A stretch of DNA of 64,000 nucleotides from Dryomyza anilis (Eukaryota > Arthropoda > Insecta > Diptera > Dryomyzidae), in NCBI GenBank assembly GCA_951804985.1, contig OX638136.1, positions 9,613,852 to 9,677,851 of the forward strand, read 5' to 3'. Both the position numbers and the translations under genes were made by a program. The notes under the pieces are model-generated. The model worked only from the letters and a program-made list of their open reading frames with translations, made no database searches and was not told the origin of the DNA. This document shows positions 1 to 9,967 of the stretch, piece by piece (position 1 is the first letter of the stretch; each line of letters opens with the position of its first letter).

Positions 1-197
1 TTTATTTATTTAAATAACAACTTAAAGAATAATCACTTATATCAACTGCTGAATTACTACAATTTATCTTTACAATGTTCACTCACGATACGCACTAGTT
101 CACTATTAAATCACAACTGAAGTACAGTGCCTCAGATGCCGGCCTTATATACTGCATGCATCAGTTCGACACGTTTCGACAAGATTCGACTTGTTTC
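1..197 (-). repeat. truncated 3' LTR (LTR-A) of E1
   Basis: Positions 1 to about 197 repeat the sequence at about 3471-3668 (LTR-B) and 4353-4556 (LTR-C) with few differences. The remaining LTR part next to pol (equivalent of 3669-3864) is absent, and homology passes directly into the end of the integrase frame, whose stop lies at 161-163 inside the LTR homology. The rest of the LTR is left of the window. Confidence 0.8.
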
Positions 198-1444
198 TGA
201 ATCCGATACACGACATCGTTAATTCTTTTAATTATCTTGTATGGTCCTTCCCAGTGTGTTTGTAGCTTAGGGGATAAGCCTTTCTTCCTTTGTGGGTTAT
301 AGAGCAAAACAAGTTGTCCTTCCGTAAATCCCTCTGAATTTGTGCGCAAGTCGTATCTGGCCTTCATCTTGTCACTCGCAAATTGTGTACGCTGTCTTAC
401 AAACTGATGCACTTCGTTCATTTCTTCACTTTTTCTGAAAACATAATTGTGTACAGGAATTCCAGCTGAAGGACTAGCACCAAACTTTAAATCTGCAGGT
501 AATCTTAAGTCTGTTCCAAAAACAATTTTAGATAGTGAAGCTGCTGTGGTATCATGAACAGCCGTTCGATAAGCTATGAGGAAAAGTGGTATGTGTGTAT
601 TCCAATCTTTTTGATTTTTATCAACCACTTTTCTGAGATACTCTTCCAAAGTCCGATTGAAACGCTCCACCATGCCGTCTGATTGCGGGTGCAAAGGCGT
701 TGTTCGTGTTTTGTGTACTTTGCATACTTCTTTAAATACAGCAGACTCAAAATTTCTTCCTTGATCTGAATGCAATTCCAACGGTACTCCAAAACGGCTT
801 ACCCAGTTGTTAACTAATGCATCCGCAACTGTTGTGGCTTCTTGATTCGGCATGGTATACATTTCAGGCCACTTGCTGAAATAGTCAATGACGACCAGCA
901 CATACTTATTCCCCGCATCACTGATTGGAAACGGCCCGGCGACATCCATGGCAATACGCTTGAATGGTGCTCCCACGTTGTATTGATGCATCCTGCCGCG
1001 ACTTCTGACTGTTGGTCCTTTTGCTGGTACACATTGCGGGCAACTGCGAATCCAATCGGCAACTGACTCTTGGCACCCAATCCAATAAAAACGTTTCTTT
1101 ACCTTCTGGACCGTTTTATTAATGCCCAAATGACCACTACTAGATCCACCATGGTATACCGCTAATATCTCTTTTATTTTGGACTTGTGAACAACTATCA
1201 TACTTCGAGCGGATGTGCCATCTTCATATTCCCATACACGATATAAGCAACCATCTTGTAGCTTTAAGCTCTGCCACTGTGCCCAGTAAGCTTTAGTTAT
1301 GGCACTGTCGGCAGCTATATCTTCCCATGATGGTTTTCTTTGCTGTTCCTTGAACATCATGATTTTTGTGAGGTCGGGATCACTCTTTTGATCAATTTGA
1401 ATTTGTTCCGGAGTCCATTTTTCATCGGGCAAAACATTTAGCAA
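161..1444 (-). CDS. E1 Pol C-terminal part: integrase (open but without its own start)
   Basis: An open frame of about 427 codons encodes a gypsy-type integrase. An HHCC zinc finger is visible (two His near HGG and GHLG, then CPQC at about residues 98-137). The DDE catalytic core follows, with Asp in AMDVAGP, Asp in HSDQGRNF and Glu in MVERFNRT. After it comes a chromodomain-less C-terminal SH3-like region with GPYKIIKRI. The first codon shown in this frame is TTG, so it is the continuation of a Pol polyprotein, not an independent gene; it is separated from the RT block by a frame break near 1445-1468. The stop codon falls in LTR homology. In a complete element the enzyme inserts the cDNA into chromosomes. 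Confidence 0.85.
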   Translation of the reverse strand: MLNVLPDEKWTPEQIQIDQKSDPDLTKIMMFKEQQRKPSWEDIAADSAITKAYWAQWQSLKLQDGCLYRVWEYEDGTSARSMIVVHKSKIKEILAVYHGGSSSGHLGINKTVQKVKKRFYWIGCQESVADWIRSCPQCVPAKGPTVRSRGRMHQYNVGAPFKRIAMDVAGPFPISDAGNKYVLVVIDYFSKWPEMYTMPNQEATTVADALVNNWVSRFGVPLELHSDQGRNFESAVFKEVCKVHKTRTTPLHPQSDGMVERFNRTLEEYLRKVVDKNQKDWNTHIPLFLIAYRTAVHDTTAASLSKIVFGTDLRLPADLKFGASPSAGIPVHNYVFRKSEEMNEVHQFVRQRTQFASDKMKARYDLRTNSEGFTEGQLVLLYNPQRKKGLSPKLQTHWEGPYKIIKRINDVVYRIQKQVESCRNVSN

Positions 1445-1468
1445 ACGAATGTCAATTATGTTTTCTTT

Positions 1469-2419
1469 TCATTCCGCTCTTGAACAATGTCTGCATTCTA
1501 GTTTACATGGGCGTCGTGACAGAGCATCTGCATTTCCATGATTTCCTCCATTACGATGTTCGATTGAGAAATCGTAGCTCTGCAATCGCTCTATCCAACG
1601 CGCAATTTGACCTTCCGGATCTTTGAACTGAAGTAACCATCGTAGTGCTGCGTGATCGGTTCTTAAGTGAAACTGTTGTCCGTACAGATACTTATGGAAA
1701 TTGAACTCGTGAAGACTGCTAGCAACATTGGCAAAACCTGGAACAAATCGCCTGTAGTATGTACATAGCCCCAAGAAACTTCGTAGGTCATGTAGGTTTT
1801 GCGAACTGGGCCACTCCTTCACTGCAACTATTTTATCTTCATCGGTATGCACTCTTTCCGTGGTAACTCGATGGCCCAGATACTTGACTTCTTTCTTGAA
1901 AAGTGAGCATTTCTTTGGACTAAGTTGTAGACCCGCATTTTTCAACCGAAGGAATACTTCCTCTAGATTTCTTAGATGTTCGTTGTATTCCTTGCCCATA
2001 ACAATTATGTCATCAAGGTATACTAGGCATGTTTTCCAGTGGAAACCTTTTAGTACGTGCTCCATTAACCGCTCGAATGTTGCTGGGGCATTGCATAGTC
2101 CAAACAGCATTACCAAAAATTGCCATAGTCCATCTCCAGTACTGAATGCGGTCTTCTCTCGATCTTTCTTATCGATTTCTACTTGCCAGTAACCGCTTTG
2201 CAAGTCCAACGTGGAAAACCACTTAGCATTAGATAGTGTATCCAATGTGTCATCGATTCTTGGCAATGGATAACTATCTTTCTTTGTGACATCATTCAGT
2301 TTTCGGTAATCAACGCAGAAACGAGTGCTACCGTCCTTCTTTTTCACCAATACTACTGGTGAACTCCATGGGCTCTCAGATGGTTCCACTACGCCATTTG
2401 CGTGCATTTCTTCAATCAA
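1469..2419 (-). pseudogene. E1 Pol: reverse transcriptase with internally deleted RNase H
   Basis: The frame shows gypsy RT motifs in order: SPWSSPVVLVKKKDGSTRF, DYRKLN, PLPRIDDTL, FSTLDLQSGYWQ, AFSTG, FGLCNAPATF, and the catalytic YLDD (about 2007-2021), then the thumb with FLGLCTYYRRF. RNase H begins only at HLRTDHAALRW: the block carrying the first catalytic Asp (TDAS-type motif) has been removed in frame between FANVASSLH and FNFHKYL, a loss of very roughly 100 residues compared with related elements. Upstream, at 2420-2600, RT N-terminal similarity fades and no protease motif is visible. The copy is therefore not functional. Confidence 0.85.
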
Positions 2420-2659
2420 ATGTGATACTTCGTCTCTTTTCGCAAGTGGTACCCTTCTTGGTGCTTGACGAATTGGGTTAGAATCACCAGTGTCTATTCG
2501 ATGTTTTACAATGGCAGTTTGTAATGGAGATTCTGGGGCAATCGGTTATGGGAGTCAGATCGTGCCCCGCAGTTCTGACTCGTTTTAGTTTAAAGCTTGA
2601 TTAAAATTTACGACATGATCCTGTCTTTCTTCATGTTCATGTCTGGGTTCATCTGCAGA

Positions 2660-3321
2660 TTGATTTATTGAGCGCTTGCGTTTTTTACGACAGTCACGTG
2701 CCATATGCATCACAGTTGTAACATTTACCTTTAAATTGGGTGTCTTTGTTGGCAGATGTGTGTTCGGTTTTAACGCCTGCTTTAACTGCTTGGCACACTA
2801 CTTGAAATAAACCATCGTTATCCACATCAATTCTACGCGCCTTTGGACCCGATCGGCACATCGCATTTTCTGTCTCCTGTGTTAGAGCGATGGTAACCGT
2901 TTCCGTAACTGTTACCTTGGCGCAATTACTGTTGCACGTTTTGTCTCCTGATCGCCTATACCATCAACAAACGCTTCGATCTTGCACTTTTCTATGAAAT
3001 CACTTGCTGAATCTGAATACGACAAATTCGCAAGCCTTTCGACGTCCGCTGCATACGCCTGCAATGTTTCACCATTTCTTTGCATTCGGCCCTTTAGTTC
3101 CATTCTGTAGATCTGCTTCATGTGATCACTTGCTTCGAATGTTCCTGCATCTTTTCCTCCATTATTATTTGATGTTTGTTGGAATTCTCTAGAAGCTCTG
3201 CTTTGAGCTGATTGGAATTTTCTTGAAATTGTTTTGAATTATCTAGAAGCCTGGAATAAATACTTTCATACCTACAGTTGGAAGATTATGAATTATGAAG
3301 TTGTTCGAATTTAACCATTTT
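2660..3321 (-). pseudogene. E1 degenerate gag and nucleocapsid remnant
   Basis: Three remnants lie in minus orientation. Around 2695-2740 a zinc-knuckle-like stretch (CYNCDAYG followed by a frame break and DCRKK) marks the nucleocapsid. At 2912-3121 a 69-codon frame contains ETLQAYAADVERLAN and FIEKCKIEAFVDGI, typical of a gypsy capsid C-terminal region. At about 3180-3321 there is a shortened copy of the Gag N-terminus seen complete at 3923-4207; most of the SAP-like helix pair is missing. Frame breaks separate all three. The gag start codon is near 3321, a few bases after the primer site. Confidence 0.65.
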
Positions 3322-3328
3322 GTATCAC

Positions 3329-3347
3329 AATCCCACTTCTGACACCA
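3329..3347 (-). promoter_or_regulatory. E1 primer-binding site, tRNA-Leu type
   Basis: On the minus strand the 19 bases starting one base inside LTR-B read TGGTGTCAGAAGTGGGATT. This is complementary to the CCA end of a typical eukaryotic tRNA-Leu (…TTCTGACACCA). It marks the start of minus-strand cDNA synthesis and fixes LTR-B as the 5' LTR. Confidence 0.8.
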
Positions 3348-3348
3348 A

Positions 3349-3864
3349 TGTTACGAAAATTCAGTCTACGGAAAACTGTTCTACGAGTTCGTATCGCTGG
3401 ATTGTGTACAAAATAAAAACACACTAATATTTGGTTTTAACTAGTATTATTTCAACTAGTATTAATTAACTTTATTTATTTAAATAACAACTTAAAGAAT
3501 AATCACTTATATCAACTGCTGAATTACTACAATTTATCTTTACAATGTTCACTCACGAGACGCACTAGTTCACTGTTAAAACACAACTGAAGTACAGTGC
3601 CTCAGATGCGCGGCCTTATATACTGCATGCATCAGTTCGAAACGATTCGACAAGCTTTGACTTGTTTCGAGAACCTTCTACTCGTTTTGTGACTCATGTG
3701 TTTTAATGCGCTGATCTTCCATCTCTTTCTCGCACACTGCCTCAGTGCGCTGAATGATCTTCCGTCTCTTTCTAACAAATTGCTTAGTGCGCTGAATTGT
3801 CTTGCGTCTCATTTATCATTGTTGATTGCTTGCACAGTGGAGCAAATTACGTCTTTTCGTAACA
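3349..3864 (-). repeat. LTR-B, 5' LTR of E1 (516 bp)
   Basis: The repeat starts TGTTACGAAAA and ends TTTTCGTAACA on the plus strand, a perfect terminal inverted repeat with the TG...CA ends expected for an LTR. It matches LTR-C (4238-4761) over its length and LTR-A in part. It contains a TATATA-like stretch (GGCCTTATATACTGCAT on the plus strand near 3610). Confidence 0.88.
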
Positions 3865-3922
3865 ATACTAATAAATTGCAACATAATCAATAAAAGGATT
3901 CCACAAGAATCCAAGAACAAAT

Positions 3923-4207
3923 TTATTCCATTTTGCTGGCATTTTCTTGAAACTGTTGTTGTATTGCTCCGAGTAACTGGCTCATATCAAAGCTTTGGGA
4001 CTGTACTTTTTTCTCCGTGTCCACACTTTTCGATGACGCTGTTGCAGCTTCCACTTCAAACTCGTGATCTGCGAGGTCAATGCCTTGGTTCTCTAATTCT
4101 TCCATTAGACGCTTTTGTAGCTCTACTTTCATACCTACAGTTGGAAGATTATGAATCGCCAGCTCCTTCTTCAGCTGGTCGAATTTAAGTTGTTCGAATT
4201 TAACCAT
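3923..4207 (-). pseudogene. E-family Gag N-terminus with SAP-like domain (truncated)
   Basis: A 94-residue frame starting with ATG just downstream of a primer site. Residues 5-40 (LKFDQLKKELAIHNLPTVG then KVELQKRLMEEL) have the helix-extended loop-helix pattern of a SAP domain, a DNA/RNA-binding fold. The following residues are acidic and Gln-rich. The frame ends at the duplication breakpoint, so capsid and nucleocapsid parts are missing. SAP-like N-termini are not what I expect for most insect gypsy Gags; the role (chromatin or nucleic acid tethering) is inference. Confidence 0.7.
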
Positions 4208-4220
4208 TTTGTATCACAAG

Positions 4221-4236
4221 CCCACTTCTGACACCA
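4221..4236 (-). promoter_or_regulatory. primer-binding site of the duplicated E unit
   Basis: Minus strand TGGTGTCAGAAGTGGG, 16 bases of tRNA-Leu complementarity; the next bases (CTT) depart from the E1 version, so the match is shorter than at 3329-3347. Confidence 0.75.
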
Positions 4237-4237
4237 A

Positions 4238-4761
4238 TGGTACGAAAATTCAGTCTACGGAAAACTGTTCTACGAGTTCGTATCGCTGGATTGTGTAGAA
4301 AATAAAACTAATATTTGGTTTTAACTAGTATTATTTCAACTAGTATTAATTAACTTTATTTATTTAAATAACAACTTAAAGAATAATCACTTATATCAAC
4401 TGCTGAATTACTACAATTTATCTTTACAATGTTCACTCACGAGACGCACTAGTTCACTATTAAATCACAACTGAAGTACTGTGCCTCAGATGCGCGGCCT
4501 TATATACTGCATGCATCAGTTCGACACTTTCGACAAGCTTCGACTTGTTTCGAGAACCTTCTACTCGTTTCGTGAATGACGCATGCTATTGGCATCTCAT
4601 TCGCACTCATGTGTTTTAATGCGCTGATCTTCCATCTCTTTCTCGCACACTGCCTCTTCCGTCTCTTTCTAACACATTGCTTAGTGCGCTGAATTGTCTT
4701 GCGTCTCATTTATCATTGTTGATTGCTTGCACAGTGGAGCAAATTACGTCTTTTCGTAACA
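4238..4761 (-). repeat. LTR-C (524 bp)
   Basis: Second full E-family LTR, starting TGGTACGAAAA (one change from TGTTACG) and ending TTTTCGTAACA. Its right end meets, without any gap, the sequence that at 17196 continues into a TATA box instead of an LTR, so 4761/4762 is a precise element/target junction. Confidence 0.85.
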
Positions 4762-4860
4762 ATACTAATAAATTGCAACATAATCAATAAAAGGATTCCA
4801 CAAGAATCAAAGAACAAAAGTATGAAAGATTTCTAAGTAATCAGTTTAGTTCAAAGTATG

Positions 4861-5040
4861 GGTTTCTGATCGGGGGCGCTACTCATTTTTACAGAGGAGA
4901 GGAAACGTAAAAGAAAAATAAAGAACGACTACGTCGTAACATACAAAAACAATGCCGTGTAAAAATCGCAAATTAATCAATTTAATTTTAAAGTAAAGGT
5001 TTCGGATCGGGGGCGCTACTCAATTTTACAGAGGAGAGGG
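4861..5040. repeat. two copies of a 40-bp GC-rich motif (copy of 17297-17474)
   Basis: The motif GATCGGGGGCGCTACTCA followed by a T-run and ACAGAGGAGAGG occurs at 4861-4902 and again at 4999-5040. It stands out from the AT-rich surroundings. The same pair occurs in the duplicated block at 17297 and 17433, upstream of the antisense gene, so it may be part of its 5' regulatory region. Confidence 0.7.
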
Positions 5041-5199
5041 AAAAATAAAATAAAGACTAGGAGTTCTTAATACAGCAACCTCCAGCGGGTGGAGCTAAAA
5101 TAAAACACTAGGTCACAATGATGAACAATGAGCATGAAGACTGTTCCCAGGTTTAAAATAAATGTAGGATAAACTAATCCGTACATGAATCGATAGCTA

Positions 5200-6059
5200 T
5201 TGAATTATGGACTAAAATTAATTAGATAACAAAACCAAAATTATTTCCGAAGTATAAAATTGCGATATGTCACTACCTATATAAATGGCATTCTAAACAA
5301 ACAAGTTCATTGCACATAGAGCACAATGCTTCCAGCTCATATTAAAATATAAGGCTTGGATATATACATATGCTAACCGATTAAATGCACTTCAGCACTT
5401 TAGAGGCAGAAGCCACTAACGTACTGGAAATGAAACGAGATACAGTAGTGCAGCGATAAAGCTGCCTAATATATTTGTTATCATTAACAAAATTTACATT
5501 CATAAAACTAAATATAATGCATATGTTAATATATATATATATATATATAAAAAAAGAAAAAGCTAACAAACTAACAAACGTTCTACATTCATCATTACAA
5601 GGTAATGAAAATAAATAAGTAAATAATTGAGATGTACAAAATTAAATATTTAACAACTTAATATAGCAAATACATTTATGTAATGCTAAGAAGTCGCGCG
5701 CGATTATTTCTTAATACTTATAAATATTAGTTAGTAGTTAGTAAATAGCTAAGTATTGTTGAATATGACTAGCATTTAACCATGTACTACTGGGACTCTA
5801 AATAAAACAATTTGTATTGCAAAAATGCAGAAACATATCCAAACATATATGTTTCTAAACAAAATCATATAGTACATGTTGACACATATGTAAATTAACT
5901 ATTATAACTAATTAAGGTATAATTATGGCCATAGCCTTAACAGGATGTAAGAAATATTTATAAGAAAATGATATGATCAAGGATTCCATTAAATATGTAA
6001 AAAAATGGAATTTCTTCTCTTTCTCTTTACGATAGGCAATAAAGAGCGAAACAAATATA
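5200..6059 (+). other. errantivirus INT-env intergenic region of P0 (non-coding)
   Basis: No supported gene. It contains blocks also found, in reverse, downstream of INT in the M elements: AATGAAACGAGATAC (near 5428), a CATTACAAGGTAATGAAAAT block (near 5593), a GCGCGCGAT block (near 5696), and a motif AGCTAAGTATT...GACTAGCAT...CATGTACT (5748-5793). Conservation between lineages P and M suggests a cis-acting role (splice control, RNA element or packaging), which is inference. A (TA)n run lies at about 5530-5548. Confidence 0.6.
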
Positions 6060-7974
6060 ATGATTAGAATTGTCACACTGGTTCTGATGCTGGCAGCTAA
6101 TGAAGCAGTCAACATCACACAGACATCAATTAACGATACAAGATTATTCTTTGAGAAGACAACTGATGCTTTGTTCTACAATGATGAATGGACGATAGTA
6201 GCCAAGTTTAAACTGCTACAACTGAACGATTTCCTGGAGCTGACAAACAAATACATAATCATGGCAAACACAATGTGCGAACAAATGAGCACCAATGTAA
6301 ACGGACCCAGCATAAAAAGATCATGTATAGCAGGAACACGGGAGACCACGGCAATAATAGCCACACTACAGAAAAATGAAGAAATAATTAAGCGCACAAT
6401 AAAGAGTAACCGACAAAAGAGATCACTCAATTTTATTGCCGAAGGACTCAACTGGGCTTTTGGACTGATGGACAATAAAGAAAGAGAGACTATCTATAAA
6501 CATCTCAATGATATTGAAGATAATGAACATAAAACATACGAAATTATGAAAAGACAAATTACGTTGATTTCATCAAATTATAACAAGATAGCAGAACCCT
6601 TACTGAATTCCTTGAAGGAAGTCGAAAATCTGCAAAATGTTTTAAACATAACAATAAGAACACAAAAATACATAAATGAAAAAATAAACCAACAAGTTAG
6701 TCATTTACTATTCATGATGGATACCTTGGAAATTCAATCTACAATTAATGCAAACCTAATCGAAATTCAAGGACAACAGCTGACGTTAAGAGGAAAGGCG
6801 AAGTGGTTCATACAAAAATCATTCGAAATGCACCGTGCATCAACAGTACGAGTTTTCCCAGACACAGATGGCCTTAATAGTCATCAAGACACCACTACCT
6901 GATGATTTGTTGTTCACATTATATAGAATTTACCCAATACCCACAAATATTAATGAAGAATAGGATGCATTGGTTAAAACAACATATGACTACATATCAG
7001 AAGCAGAAGACCTGAGCAAATACATAGGTCTAACGAATGAAGATCACAGCAAATGCATTTTGGTTAGCCAACATACGGACAAAGAAATTACACTATGCAA
7101 ACGTCCAGGAACCATGCTAACAACTATGTGAAGTCGCGCTGATTCAACATAGAACAGATATTAAAGATACCTGTGAACATGTTGCAATCAAAAGGAGTTC
7201 TGGCCTAGTAGTTAAATTATGGACACCAAACATGGTTGTATAAATTCAATACACCGGCCTTTTTCGAAGCAGTTTGTGAGTCAAATATAGCCACATTGAC
7301 ACTATCCGGCCTGGGTTGGAATGAAGCTTGCAACTGACACAACAAAGAAATGATTCTGCCATACGAGTTTACACATCAAAGCATTAGGTTATGATAGAAA
7401 ATTTACAAGGCAATTGGTCATCATTACCATATTCAAATATAACACAAACATCGTTACCGATCTTGGTGTCAGATAACAGCAAAATAAGATCAGCATTAAG
7501 AGATGGGCATCGTGATTTCGACGAAATATTACTACAATTAACTGATAACCAGGAACGCAAAGAATTACTTAATCGTCAAAAAGAAATAACGAAAACCGGT
7601 ATGTCTTACATATCGGCATATTAATGCCGATATTATTAATAATACATTACTACTCCACAATTAAAAATAAAGCAACAATAAAAGCCGATGAATTTAATAC
7701 AAATAAATCACCAATAGCAACAGCGTCTAAGGAAAACCTTGAAATATCGTCAAATACATTGCACAGGAAGAAATCGCCTCTCGAAAAAATCGGGTCATTG
7801 CGGAAATCAACAACGCAGAAACCAAACACCACAACACCCATAGCAAGTCAACGAACGAAGTCACATGAAATAGAAGCCAATACGTCAGAAACAGCAACAA
7901 CGCATCGAACTACTACCGCAGAACAGCAGCAGTTAGCAACGAAAACATCGGGACCAGGTTTTTATTATATATAA
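6060..7974 (+). pseudogene. env: P0 errantiviral env (baculovirus F-like), broken
   Basis: The first 280 codons are open from an ATG at 6060. Residues 1-15 are a hydrophobic signal-peptide-like stretch. RQKR at 118-121 is a furin-like cleavage site, followed by a hydrophobic segment (about 122-137) in the fusion-peptide position and a long helical region (140-235). This layout is that of the F-like envelope proteins of errantiviruses. After about residue 250 a deletion relative to the copy at 47722 removes a segment that begins LYKGRLHP. A frameshift follows near 6860, a TAG stops the frame at 6962, and further breaks lie before 7391. The tail (7624-7974) is polar, Thr/Lys-rich and would be cytoplasmic. 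Gag-pol of this copy is not in the window. Confidence 0.85.
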
Positions 7975-8170
7975 CTGGAAATTACAACCCTTAATTTACT
8001 ATTATCCATTAAATATTATATAAGTAAAGATCATAACTAATAGAACTTAACGTAATTTATACCACATAAAACAATGTAAATAGAAAAAACTATTATTCTT
8101 TTTAATAATAATTTTCTCTTCAGAAAGAAAAAAAACTATTATTCTTCTTAATAATAATATTTTTTTTTTC

Positions 8171-8186
8171 AATAAGGGGGGAGGTA
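8171..8186 (+). promoter_or_regulatory. P polypurine tract
   Basis: AATAAGGGGGGAGGTA lies directly before the LTR start TGTTGTG, the expected position of the plus-strand primer. The M elements have a closely similar tract (ATAAGGGGGGAAGAA). Confidence 0.8.
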
Positions 8187-8594
8187 TGTTGTGTATCATA
8201 ATCGTAGAGTTCACAGCTTACATATGATCCACGGTTGTGTATCATAATCGTTGAACTTAGTTATTTTAGAATGATGAGTGTACTCAATTTACTCTGAAAT
8301 TATAAATACGCTTACTAAGTTATTTTAGCATGATGAAATTACTCAATTTATCGTGAAATTATAAGAATACGAGGTGTTATGTAGAAGTTAAGTATAGACT
8401 AAGAATCAATTGTTTCCGATAAGCTGAAGTGTCTACTAATAAATGTTAAGTATAAGTGTAACCAACTTTTAAAGCGAAATAAAGTGTCTTAAAGTAAAAA
8501 AGACCCGGTTGTTTTAAATAATAACCAGTTGGGAAGGTTAGATCACATGGGAAATTTTAAAGTAGGTGTAATTATGATAGTTAGGATTATCAAA

Positions 8595-9200
8595 ATTATG
8601 GTCGGTCTAAGCCGACTATAAATACCATACACTTATGTGTGGTTACCATTCAAAGTGATATATAGTTCACCAGGGTATACGAATCCTGAAAATAACTACA
8701 ATCATTCAATCGCTGAAGAATTTCCATTCATTTGATACCCATATTTACAAATGGGTAGGTGTACCGAATTTCGATTTTTTTTTGTGAACCACAAGTCTTT
8801 TCGCCGGAAAACATTATTATCATGTATTTAAGCATGATGTCAATATATATTTGACCAAAAAAGTTTACCTAAGCACGTATACATAAAAATTGATCTTTAT
8901 ATGTACATTTTATATGAGGTATTTGAACATAAGTGGTCGGATCATAGGTCACAATGGACCGATCCCGCCCATACAGCGTAGGTATTTTAGTAATCTAAGT
9001 TATAAGTTTCATTTATGCAGCTCTTCAATTTTAAAAGTAGTAGGGATTTCAACAGACAGACGGACATCGCTAAATCGACTCAGGAGGTCATGCTGATCAA
9101 GAATATATATACTTTTCCATACCGGAGATGCTTCCTTCTGGGTGTTACAAACGGGTACCAAACTGAATATGCCCTTTCACTTTTAGTGTAGGGTATAAAA
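8595..9200 (+). mobile_element. mini-me-like short element inside the P LTR
   Basis: Begins near GGTCGGTCTAAGCCGACTATAAATACC and ends near GTGTAGGGTATAAAAAG. It carries CAGACAGACGGACAT (the GTCY-type repeat on the opposite strand) and the core GATCAAGAATATATATAC. A closely similar sequence lies in reverse at 63675-64000, and a diverged one at 49275-50050. The layout matches what I recall of dipteran mini-me elements; the family name is from memory, the repeat relation is seen directly. Confidence 0.7.
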
Positions 9201-9202
9201 AG

Positions 9203-9296
9203 AAGTAAAAAGGACTCAGTAAGTATAAAAGGACCAAGGAAGTTATAGTCAGAAAAGGACTTAGTAAGTATAAAAGGATCAAGGAAGTTAAAGTCC
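9203..9296 (+). repeat. two 45-bp tandem units in the P LTR
   Basis: AAAGGACTCAGTAAGTATAAAAGGACCAAGGAAGTT... is followed by a second copy with small changes (GGACTTAGTAAGTATAAAAGGATCAAGGAAG). In the related LTR at 49150-50116 the second mini-me copy sits between these two units. Confidence 0.75.
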
Positions 9297-9325
9297 TAGT
9301 AGAAGGACATTAACATACAACATTT

Positions 9326-9343
9326 TGGCGCAGCCGTTTTCTC
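9326..9343 (+). promoter_or_regulatory. P1 primer-binding site, tRNA-Ser type
   Basis: TGGCGCAGCCGTTTTCTC, three bases after the LTR. The TGGCGCAG(T/C)CG start resembles the tRNA-Ser primer sites of 17.6/297-type errantiviruses, with a C for T difference. Confidence 0.75.
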
Positions 9344-9967
9344 AAACAACGCTCTCAGGGACCGAGAGAAGAAGGACGACAGAAGGAAGAAAAGGACTAT
9401 AAATCACAAAATAAATGGTGATTATTTAATTTTTCTTTTGAAAAAAAAAAAAATAATAAATTTTTTTGTAAAAATTACGTGAGTAACAGCAGAAAATTTA
9501 AAAAATTATTAGTGTTTAATAAAGTACTAAATACAAATTGAATAAATAAATATACAAATGGAAATTAAATAAATAAAGATTATATAACAAACGAAATAAA
9601 AAGAAAATAGGATTTTTTTTAAATATTAAACTCAGATAAGTAAATAAAATTTTTTCTAAAATTAATATGAAACGGAAATTTTGATTTTTTTTTTAATTTT
9701 AAAAATTTTAGAACATTTAATACCTCATTTTCATTTTAAAATTTAAATAAGAATAAAATAACATTTTAATTATTTTGAAAATTTGAAATATTTTTTTTTT
9801 ATTTTTATAACATGGTCAATTTAATTAAAAATTTAACATTATTATAAAATATCTGATTTTAGTTAACAGATTTAAATTGGTTTTTTTTTTTAACATTGTG
9901 GAGCCACGTGAACTGTGGAGTGTTTTAGGAAATAAATTGGGATTTATTTTTTGTCGTTGATAAATAT
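9344..9967 (+). other. P1 leader, AT-rich, no gene seen
   Basis: About 620 bp between primer site and gag ATG, with many A and T homopolymer runs and no reading frame of note. The same leader, with small indels, lies at 50138-50732. Confidence 0.6.

Larger units (their letters stand above)
1..3864 (-). mobile_element. Ty3/gypsy LTR retrotransposon E1 (partial at left edge)
   Basis: Read on the minus strand the order is LTR-B (3349-3864), tRNA-Leu-type primer site, degenerate gag, zinc-knuckle remnant, reverse transcriptase, integrase, and the remains of a 3' LTR running off the left edge. RT before INT defines the Ty3/gypsy superfamily. The copy is dead: gag is collapsed, protease is not recognisable, and the N-terminal half of RNase H is missing. 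Its right end abuts a block that also follows LTR-C at 4762. I cannot name the family with certainty. Confidence 0.85.
3865..4761. repeat. tandem duplication unit of the E1 5' end
   Basis: After LTR-B come about 58 bp (3865-3922) equal to the flank found after LTR-C (4762-4819), then a second gag N-terminus, primer site and LTR. The simplest reading is a tandem duplication of one unit (gag N-terminus + primer site + LTR + 58 bp of outside flank). This explains why external flank lies between two element pieces. Confidence 0.7.
8187..9322 (+). repeat. P LTR shared by P0 (3') and P1 (5')
   Basis: The LTR starts TGTTGTGTATC after a polypurine tract and ends ACATACAACA three bases before a primer site, with TGTTG/CAACA inverted ends. 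It follows an env and precedes a gag, so one LTR serves two internal regions. About 600 bp of its 1136 bp is an inserted mini-me-like element (8595-9200). Confidence 0.82.

Noticed and set aside
5530..5548. (TA)n run as promoter
   Set aside because: Simple repeat without an associated gene start; differs in length between the two copies.
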